From G021776435 sp046756245 (GTDB lineage Bacteria; Pseudomonadota; Alphaproteobacteria; Caulobacterales; Parvularculaceae): a stretch of 28,763 bases of DNA. Both the position numbers and the translations under genes were made by a program. The stretch is taken from the NCBI GenBank assembly GCA_046756245.1, contig JBHHVZ010000033.1, forward strand, positions 1 to 28,763. Direction: 5' to 3'. Of the stretch, positions 23,139-28,763 are shown one piece after another (position 1 is the first letter of the stretch; the number at the start of each line of letters is the position of its first letter). The notes below the pieces were generated by a model that did not search any database, was not told the origin of the DNA, and was given only the letters and a program-made list of their open reading frames with translations.

Positions 23139-23834
23139 CTACGTCGGCCGCGGGCCGAAAATTTCGGTTCCGATACGCACATGGGTGGCGCCGAGCTGGG
23201 CGGCGGCCTTAAAGTCGCCGCTCATGCCCATGCTGAGCGCTGCGAGCCCATTGCGCGCAGCGAGCTTGGCGAGCAGCGCAAAGTGCGGCGCCGGGGCTTC
23301 GCCAGCGGGCGGAAGGCACATCAGGCCTTCGATTTTAAGGCCGAACTCATCCCGGCACTGAGTGATGAAAGCGTCCGCCTCGCCCGGCGCAACGCCGGCC
23401 TTTTGCGGCTCTTCGCCGGTATTGACCTGCACCAGCAGGGAAACGCGCCGGGCCTGGCGTTCAAGTTCGACAGCGATAGCGCGGGCGATTTTCGGCCGGT
23501 CCACCGTTTCAATCGCGTCAAAAAGCGCCACAGCCTCGCGCGCCTTGTTCGACTGCAGCGGCCCGACAAGGCGAAGTTCTATATCCGGATAGCGTTCTTT
23601 CAGCGCCGGCCATTTCGCCTGCGCTTCCTGCACGCGGTTTTCGCCGAAGACGCGACAGTCAGCCTCGAGCAAGGGCAGAATCCGCTCCGGGCCGTGCTTC
23701 TTGGCGACCGCCGTGATAGTGATGGCGTTTCCGTCGCGTCCGGCCGCAGCGGCCGCCTGAGTAAGGCGGCGCCTGATCCGGGCGAGATTGGCGACGGGAT
23801 CCACAGGGATGTCGCGATGGACGGCGTCAGGCAT
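23139..23834 (-). CDS. yggS: YggS-family pyridoxal phosphate homeostasis protein
   Basis: A 231-residue PLP-binding single-barrel protein of the YggS/PROSC family, which keeps free PLP in balance and has no known enzyme activity. PLP-lysine Lys45 is in TAVAKKHGPE, with FGENRVQEA, LVGPLQSNK, QVNTGEEPQKAG, GLMCLPP, LSMGMSGDF and GATHVRIGTEIFG following in family order. The start is preceded by CGGAG at good spacing. The first 18 bp overlap the 5' end of the divergent ThiE-like gene, so the two coding starts are head to head. Confidence 0.95.
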   Translation of the reverse strand: MPDAVHRDIPVDPVANLARIRRRLTQAAAAAGRDGNAITITAVAKKHGPERILPLLEADCRVFGENRVQEAQAKWPALKERYPDIELRLVGPLQSNKAREAVALFDAIETVDRPKIARAIAVELERQARRVSLLVQVNTGEEPQKAGVAPGEADAFITQCRDEFGLKIEGLMCLPPAGEAPAPHFALLAKLAARNGLAALSMGMSGDFKAAAQLGATHVRIGTEIFGPRPT

Positions 23835-24485
23835 GAGGGACTCCGGGAGCGCGCCGGCAAACTAGCAGCGGCCGCCGAGTGGCTCAAACAGCAATCAGGG
23901 GTCCGGCGCGCAGCGTTTTCGCTCGCCTTTCTGACCGACAGCGCGCGCGTGCCCGATCCGTTTCCGGTCGCCCAGGCGTTGCCGGCGGGCGCGGCCGTCA
24001 TTCTGCGCGATTATGAGGCGCCGCAGCGCGAACAGCTCGCGCGCGGCCTGCGCTCGATCTGCGCGGCGCGTTCGCTTTTGTTATTGATCGGCGCCGACGC
24101 CCAGCTAGCCCGCGCCGTTGACGCCGACGGCCTTCACCTGCGCGCCGCCGACCTCAAGCATCCGCCCGAAGGGGCGTCCGATTTTCCGCTGCGCTCGGCG
24201 AGCTGTCACGATGCCGAGCAGTTGGACGCGGCCGAAGCGGTTGACGCCGACATCGCATTCCTGTCGCCGGCGTTTGCAACGGAGAGCCATCCGGAAAGCG
24301 CTTTTCTCGGCCGCCAGAAATTCAGCGCGCTCGCCGTCGGCGCGGCCATGCCCGTATTGGCGCTTGGCGGCGTCGATGAATGGACCTGCCGTTATCTGGC
24401 CGGGCCGAATGTGGCGGGAATCGGCGCCATCGGCGCCTTCATGCCGCGCGCGCGATCTTCCGCAAGCCGCTCCGGACCTAACTGA
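23817..24485 (+). CDS. Thiamine-phosphate-synthase/TenI-like protein
   Basis: 222 residues of a TIM-barrel type resembling ThiE/TenI: AFLTDSARVPDP, GAAVILRDYEAP, LLIGADAQLARAVDADGLHL, SCHDAEQLDAAE, DIAFLSPAFATESHP, then PVLALGGVDE. Canonical ThiE makes thiamine phosphate from HMP-PP and thiazole phosphate. Here the N-terminus is short and several phosphate-site residues differ, so catalysis is uncertain. The ATG at 23817 is preceded by CAGGGA; it overlaps the divergent yggS start by 18 bp. An alternative downstream start would remove the overlap, but no good one exists before the conserved part. Confidence 0.75.
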   Translation: MDGVRHEGLRERAGKLAAAAEWLKQQSGVRRAAFSLAFLTDSARVPDPFPVAQALPAGAAVILRDYEAPQREQLARGLRSICAARSLLLLIGADAQLARAVDADGLHLRAADLKHPPEGASDFPLRSASCHDAEQLDAAEAVDADIAFLSPAFATESHPESAFLGRQKFSALAVGAAMPVLALGGVDEWTCRYLAGPNVAGIGAIGAFMPRARSSASRSGPN

Positions 24486-24501
24486 CGCGCCCGGGCAATA
24501 T

Positions 24502-24603
24502 CAGGCGCTCGCTGACGGTCTGAGATTCAATTTATAGGCCGACATTGAATGATGAGGATTTTCTTCAGATCAATGAGTCGCGGTCAGTGACAGCGCTATA
24601 TGA
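24502..24603. repeat. Dispersed ~105-bp intergenic repeat, copy B
   Basis: It has the same seven blocks in the same order as 14723-14828, with one 4-nt shorter spacer. It forms its own 7-bp hairpin, ATTCAAT (24525-24531) with ATTGAAT (24544-24550), at the place where copy A pairs a different sequence. It lies between the convergent ThiE-like and porin genes, and begins 16 bp after the former. Confidence 0.7.
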
Positions 24604-24608
24604 GAGCA

Positions 24609-24646
24609 ACGGGGCGAGCCCGCATTGACCCGCCCCGTCGCATATC
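24609..24646 (-). terminator. Possible terminator of the porin gene
   Basis: ACGGGGCG and CGCCCCGT form an 8-bp GC stem around a 13-base loop, within 60 bp after the porin stop. Outer bases (GC/GC) extend the pairing with one mismatch. No T-run follows, so this is a weak or Rho-assisted terminator at best. Confidence 0.45.
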
Positions 24647-24663
24647 CCCTCCAAGCAAGGCGC

Positions 24664-25872
24664 TTAGAACTTGATGGAGCTTTCGATGACGACCGTCGTG
24701 GCTTCTTCCTGCCCGCCCGCCGCCGCCGGCTTGGTCGACTCGACATATTGCGCGGCGGCGCCGACGGAGATGCCGCGGCCGAGAAAATAGGTGACGCCCG
24801 CCTGCGCGGTCTGCGTATCGCGAAACAGCGTCGGATCGAGCGGATTGGGGCCGATCGCGTTTGCTTCGGACTGGCCGTAGCCCAGCATGAAGCCCCAGGG
24901 CCCGGTCTCAAAGGTGACGCCGGCGTCAAACGCGAGATATCCGTTCTCGTCCCTAGGGGTCGCGATGCCGGCGTTGGTGGTTTTCACGGAGCCGCCGAGC
25001 GTGATGCCCCGATAGGCGAGATTTACGCCGACCGAATACGCCTCGTAGTCCTCAAAGACAGGCGAGCCCGTCAGCGTATCCTCGTCCGCGGTCACGAAAC
25101 TTGCGCCGAGGCCGAACAACAGCCCGTCGCCGCCGAGCTTGAGCTCCTTTTGGTAGTAAAGCGCGGCTTCGATCACATCTTCCCATTTCGAAGATTCGAT
25201 CAGCAACGCGCCGTCCGGCTGCAGCAGGATTCCGTTCTCCGGCGCGCAAAGGCGTTCGCCGCAATTTCTCAAAGAAGGCGAATAGGAAACGCCGATCTGA
25301 AGACCGCCAAACACGCCGCCAAGAAAGTTCGCAGGCGGAAGATAGGTGAACTTCGTCGAATAGCCTGAAAAATCGTTAACCGTATGAACGTCGTTGAGCC
25401 CGGACAGATCGGAGCGCCAGTCGTTAACGTTTATCGATCGGAAAATCGTCGGCGACGTCACGGCTAGAGTCCGCCCGACCCCCTGATCGCGTCCGACGAT
25501 GAGGTGGCCAAACGCGCCCCGCGCATAACCATAGGCGCCCTGCACATACGCATCGCTCGTTAACGGGCCGACCCCGCGCGGGCCGCCGATCAGCAGGCTC
25601 GAATATCGTCCGCCTGCGAACATCTGGCGCGGCTGGTCGCCGTCGAGACGGCCCTCGATCGCAACGCCCACTTCGACGCCGTTGTCAAGAACGCTTGATC
25701 CTTTTACGGAGAATTCAGCGTCCAGATCGGCGTCCGCATCGCCGTCGCTGACGCCGGCGACAACAGCCGCCTCGCCGTCGACTTCGATCTCGACAGGATC
25801 GGCCGCATAGGCGCCGCCGGCGGTCAACGCCGCCGTCGCGCATCCCAGCGCCGCCAATCTGCCGATCGTCAT
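24664..25872 (-). CDS. Outer-membrane porin (general Gram-negative porin type)
   Basis: 402 residues with a clear signal peptide (MTIGRLAALGCATAALTAGG, cleaved after AYA). The rest alternates polar and hydrophobic residues as in a beta-barrel and ends with Phe (SSIKF), the outer-membrane assembly signal. The repeated acidic stretch (GDADADLDAEF) near the mature N-terminus and the constriction-loop-like segments suit a 16-stranded Porin_4-type diffusion channel. NCGERLC in the middle may form a disulfide loop. The ATG at 25872 follows GAGGA; the 24 codons upstream are non-family sequence. It is transcribed alone. Solute preference cannot be read. Confidence 0.85.
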   Translation of the reverse strand: MTIGRLAALGCATAALTAGGAYAADPVEIEVDGEAAVVAGVSDGDADADLDAEFSVKGSSVLDNGVEVGVAIEGRLDGDQPRQMFAGGRYSSLLIGGPRGVGPLTSDAYVQGAYGYARGAFGHLIVGRDQGVGRTLAVTSPTIFRSINVNDWRSDLSGLNDVHTVNDFSGYSTKFTYLPPANFLGGVFGGLQIGVSYSPSLRNCGERLCAPENGILLQPDGALLIESSKWEDVIEAALYYQKELKLGGDGLLFGLGASFVTADEDTLTGSPVFEDYEAYSVGVNLAYRGITLGGSVKTTNAGIATPRDENGYLAFDAGVTFETGPWGFMLGYGQSEANAIGPNPLDPTLFRDTQTAQAGVTYFLGRGISVGAAAQYVESTKPAAAGGQEEATTVVIESSIKF

Positions 25873-26192
25873 CGATTCGTCCTCACGCTCGCACCCGATC
25901 CCGCATCGCCACTTTGATGTCCCAAGCGGGATGCGGTTCATCATCCTATAAATCGGCCAGACGCCGATTTAAATTTCGTTCACGCGACGCAACTTTGACA
26001 AAACAGTTCGCGCATAACAGAACGCCATGAGGCCGCCCGCGAGGCGGCGGCGGCCTCCCTGCAACCGATAATGGCGCTGCGCGGTGGAGAATCAAGCATC
26101 AAGGGCGGGTGTAGTTGTCTAATCATGCGGTTGTGGTAGGAAAGCCACGAATTCCGGCGCATTATCGCCAATTGTTAAGGAACGCATAATCG
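25873..26192. promoter_or_regulatory. Divergent porin / lipoprotein intergenic region
   Basis: 320 bp holding both promoters. A perfect 9-bp dyad, TAAATCGGC-cagac-GCCGATTTA (25949-25971), lies 77 bp upstream of the porin start and would be either an operator or a leader hairpin. A GC-rich hairpin (GGCCGCC/GGCGGC) is near 26031-26048. For the lipoprotein, TTGTCT (26115-26120) and TAGGAA 16 bp later are a weak promoter candidate. Confidence 0.4.
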
Positions 26193-26654
26193 ATGAACGC
26201 GGCAAATCCACGTCTTTTCAAACTCTTGGCGATCGCGGGCGCCGCAGCCGTTCTGGCCGCATGCGGCGGCAACAAGAGCGACGACCGCAACGCCTCGCTG
26301 CTCGGACTTTCGCTTGGCTCAGACTCGGGCCAGGCCACAAGCGTGAACCGCTATTTATGGGCGGCCTCGCTTGAAACCCTTGATTTCTTGCCGATTTTCA
26401 CGGCCGACCCGATTTCCGGCCTGATCATCACGGAATGGTATATCAATCCGGAATCGCCCAATGAGCGGTTCAAGACCAATGTCTACATTCTCGACAGCGC
26501 CCTGCGGGCCGACGCGCTGAGAGTTTCGGTCTTCCGCCAGGAACGGAACGGGGAGGAATGGATCGACGCCACCGTCAATCCGGCCACCGCGCGCGAGATC
26601 GAGAATGCGATCCTGACCCGGGCGCGCCAGCTTCGACTTAACACGATCGAATAG
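26193..26654 (+). CDS. DUF3576 outer-membrane lipoprotein
   Basis: 153 residues with a lipoprotein signal: hydrophobic stretch then L-A-A-Cys24, the lipidated residue. The mature part has NRYLWAASLETLDFLPI, ITEWYINPESPNERFK, VYILDSALRADALRVSVFRQ and a helical C-terminus (EIENAILTRARQLR), matching my memory of the alphaproteobacterial DUF3576 family. Its position immediately before leuS is also typical. In many relatives leuS is followed by lptE, so a link to envelope assembly is possible but unproven. A clear terminator follows 23 bp after the stop. Confidence 0.88.
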   Translation: MNAANPRLFKLLAIAGAAAVLAACGGNKSDDRNASLLGLSLGSDSGQATSVNRYLWAASLETLDFLPIFTADPISGLIITEWYINPESPNERFKTNVYILDSALRADALRVSVFRQERNGEEWIDATVNPATAREIENAILTRARQLRLNTIE

Positions 26655-26677
26655 ACACGCCCGCCGGATTAAGCCAG

Positions 26678-26705
26678 AAACGGCGCTCTCGGCGCCGTTT
26701 TTTTT
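26678..26705 (+). terminator. Rho-independent terminator after the DUF3576 gene
   Basis: AAACGGCGC, loop TCTCG, GCGCCGTTT, then five more T bases: a perfect 9-bp stem followed by an eight-T run. It ends only 32 bp before the leuS ATG, so leuS must be transcribed by readthrough or from a promoter within or just after the hairpin. Confidence 0.9.
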
Positions 26706-26736
26706 CGATTCGCGTCACGTTTGAAAGACCCTGTCC

Positions 26737-28763
26737 ATGTCGCGCTACAATCCCAAGGAAACCGAGCCGAAATGGCGCGCCCGCTGGACGGAGAGCGATG
26801 TCTTCAAGACTTCCGCCAACAAGAGCCGGCCGAAATATTACGTCCTCGAAATGTTCCCCTACCCATCGGGGAAAATCCATATCGGCCATGTCAGGAACTA
26901 CGCGATGGGCGACGTCGTCGCCCGGTACAAGCGCGCCCGCGGCTTCAACGTGCTGCACCCGATGGGCTGGGACGCCTTCGGCCTGCCGGCCGAGAACGCG
27001 GCGATGCAGACCGGCGAACATCCGCGCGACTGGACATACGCCAATATCGAGGCGATGCGCAGCCAGCTCAAATCGATGGGACTGTCCATCGACTGGGGCC
27101 GCGAACTCGCGACCTGCGATCCCGAATATTACCGGCACCAGCAAAAACTGTTCATCGATTTCTGGAAAGCCGGGCTGGTCGAACGGCGCGAGAGCTTCGT
27201 CAACTGGGATCCCGTCGACATGACCGTGCTCGCCAACGAGCAGGTGATCGACGGCAAGGGCTGGCGCTCCAGCGCGCCGGTCGAGCGCAAGAAGCTCTCC
27301 CAATGGTTTTTCAAGATCACCGATGACGCCGAGGACCTTCTGGCCGCCCTCGACGACGGCCGGCTGGCCGGCTGGCCGGACAATGTCCGGACCATGCAAA
27401 GGAACTGGATCGGCAAGTCAAAGGGCTTGAAAATGAAGTTCCGTTTCGCTGGCGGAACGACATCGCCGGACGGCGCCGACGGCGTCGAAATTTATACGAC
27501 GCGCCCCGACACGCTGTTCGGCGCAAGCTTCATCGCGGTCGCCCCCGACCACCCGCTGGCGGCGCAGTTCGCCAGAACCGATGAGACGGTCGAAGCCTTC
27601 ATCGCCGAATGCCAGAAGGCCGGCACGTCGGAAGAGGCCATCGAAACGGCCGAGAAGAAGGGGCTGGCGCTTCCCTTGCGGGCCGAGCACCCGTTCATCG
27701 AGGGCAAGACGCTCCCAGTCTATGTCGCCAATTTCATTCTGATGGGCTACGGCACGGGCGCCATCTTCGGCTGCCCGGCCCACGACCAGCGCGACCTCGA
27801 TTTCGTCAGAAAGTATGGCCTCGAGGTGATCCCGGTGGTCCTGCCGCCGGACGCCGACCCCGAATCCTTCGCAATCGGGGACGAGGCCTATACGGGGCCC
27901 GGAACGATCTTCAATTCGGATTTCCTCGACGGGCTCGGCGTCGAAGACGCCATCGCCGCCGCCATCGAGCGCGTCGAGGAGACGGGGCTGGGCGAGGGCG
28001 CGATCAATTATCGCCTCAGGGACTGGGGCGTTTCCCGCCAGCGTTACTGGGGCTGCCCGATCCCGGCGGTCCATTGCGAAAAATGCGGCGTTCAGCCGGT
28101 ACCGGAAAAAGACCTGCCGGTGACGCTCCCCGAGGTCGATGCGGAGGAATTCGCCAAGCCCGGCAATCCGATGGCGCGGATGCCGTCGTTCCTCGACGTC
28201 GAGTGCCCTCAATGCGGCGGGGCCGCCCGGCGCGAGACCGACACCATGGACACGTTCGTCGATTCCGCCTGGTATTTCGCCCGCTTCGCCGCCGCCCGCG
28301 ACGACAGGCCGGTCGACAAGGAAGACGCCGATTACTGGCTGCCGGTCGATCAATATATCGGCGGCGTCGAGCACGCTATCCTGCACCTGCTTTATGCGCG
28401 GTGGTTTTCGCGCGCGATGCGCAAGACCGGCCATCATTCCGTAGACGAACCGTTCGCCCGCCTGTTCACCCAGGGCATGGTGACGCATGCTACGTACCGG
28501 GATCAGGATGGGAATTGGATTCTACCTGATGAAGTAACTTCATATTCAGCAGGATTTGGTGTGCCCGATGAAATTCCTGACAATCTAAAAAATGAGGTCA
28601 TGAATCAAATTCACGGCCTGTCCGGAGAGTTTGGCAACAAATACAGGGAGCAAACTAAGAATACTGGACGCTATTACGTTCGCCGTCCCGAGAATAGCCC
28701 CATACGAGCTGGCGGCATCATAGAACCAGTTTGCTTGCTTATCGGCCCCATTGAAAAAATGTC
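26737..28763 (+). CDS. leuS: Leucyl-tRNA synthetase, 5' part (cut by the window edge)
   Basis: The first 675 codons are in the window. Seen in order: PYPSGKIHIGHVRNY (HIGH motif), LHPMGWDAFGLPAENAA, the CP1 editing domain with TTRPDTLFGA and a GYGTGAIFGCPAHDQRD segment, the zinc-type CEKCG and CPQCGG pairs, DTFVDSAWYFARF, then GPIEKM at 670-675, the start of the KMSKS signature. From about codon 586 the DNA changes: GC falls to about 42% (28501-28680) from over 60%, with codons such as CTA, AAA, ACT, ATA and TCA. The leucine-specific region between GMV (580-582) and KMSKS is 91 residues, against about 49 in E. coli from memory. The frame stays open. Confidence 0.96.
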   Translation, partial: MSRYNPKETEPKWRARWTESDVFKTSANKSRPKYYVLEMFPYPSGKIHIGHVRNYAMGDVVARYKRARGFNVLHPMGWDAFGLPAENAAMQTGEHPRDWTYANIEAMRSQLKSMGLSIDWGRELATCDPEYYRHQQKLFIDFWKAGLVERRESFVNWDPVDMTVLANEQVIDGKGWRSSAPVERKKLSQWFFKITDDAEDLLAALDDGRLAGWPDNVRTMQRNWIGKSKGLKMKFRFAGGTTSPDGADGVEIYTTRPDTLFGASFIAVAPDHPLAAQFARTDETVEAFIAECQKAGTSEEAIETAEKKGLALPLRAEHPFIEGKTLPVYVANFILMGYGTGAIFGCPAHDQRDLDFVRKYGLEVIPVVLPPDADPESFAIGDEAYTGPGTIFNSDFLDGLGVEDAIAAAIERVEETGLGEGAINYRLRDWGVSRQRYWGCPIPAVHCEKCGVQPVPEKDLPVTLPEVDAEEFAKPGNPMARMPSFLDVECPQCGGAARRETDTMDTFVDSAWYFARFAAARDDRPVDKEDADYWLPVDQYIGGVEHAILHLLYARWFSRAMRKTGHHSVDEPFARLFTQGMVTHATYRDQDGNWILPDEVTSYSAGFGVPDEIPDNLKNEVMNQIHGLSGEFGNKYREQTKNTGRYYVRRPENSPIRAGGIIEPVCLLIGPIEKM

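Noticed and set aside
27418..28488. A 356-codon minus-strand frame opposite leuS
   Set aside because: It is a shadow of the leuS reading frame; leuS itself shows all synthetase motifs in order.
1..28763. tRNA genes, rRNA genes or CRISPR arrays
   Set aside because: By eye I found no tRNA T-loop signature in a cloverleaf context, no rRNA text and no regularly spaced repeats.

Overview
The window is a GC-rich (about 60-65% by eye) chromosomal segment of an alphaproteobacterium. The supporting signs are the truA-fmt-def cluster, an SRP RNA gene directly upstream of dnaX-ybaB-recR, a zinc-cysteine-free DnaX, a CenR-like response regulator, a DUF3576 lipoprotein in front of leuS, and a LexA-type GTTC-N7-GTTC box. 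I lean towards the Parvularculaceae/Hyphomonadaceae side of the class, but the sequence alone does not prove this. No phage, plasmid, CRISPR array or transposase gene is visible.

Layout. 1-1550 (minus): the edge of truA, then fmt and def (N-terminal formyl-methionine handling). 1677-5592: two RmuC-family genes convergent on a ~500-bp repeat-rich spacer. The first is a membrane-anchored coiled-coil paralogue that has lost the family lysine. The second is canonical and has a predicted LexA box at its start. 5715-7189 (minus): a GtrB-like glycosyltransferase followed by a GtrA flippase-like protein. 7268-9792 (plus): two tandem GT87/DUF2029 membrane proteins that overlap by ATGA. 9752-10813 (minus): a Rieske oxygenase, then a 26-bp perfect inverted repeat. 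11002-14924 (minus): the classical ffs-dnaX-ybaB-recR block, into which an AT-rich mrr-type restriction endonuclease gene has been fitted between ybaB and recR. 15045-17560 (plus): an AspH-type hydroxylase, a DoxX-like membrane protein and NudC, closed by a strong bidirectional terminator. 17628-19643 (minus): a secreted serine hydrolase with five tandem ~52-residue repeats, with the same architecture as polyglycine hydrolases. 20044-24485: pheA, a membrane cytochrome c, an ArsC-like protein, a CenR-like regulator, YggS and a ThiE-like protein. 24664-26654: a porin and a DUF3576 lipoprotein. 26737-end: leuS, cut by the window edge.

The most notable observations are: (i) intact Mrr inserted with near-perfect operon spacing into the replication/repair operon; (ii) an abrupt GC drop and enlargement in the LeuRS leucine-specific region just before KMSKS; (iii) the bacterial polyglycine-hydrolase-like protein; (iv) a pair of ~105-bp intergenic repeats made of seven conserved blocks, each copy able to form a 7-bp hairpin with a different sequence, a candidate unnamed RNA or regulatory family; (v) the RmuC pair, one probably inactive as a nuclease and the other probably SOS-controlled.
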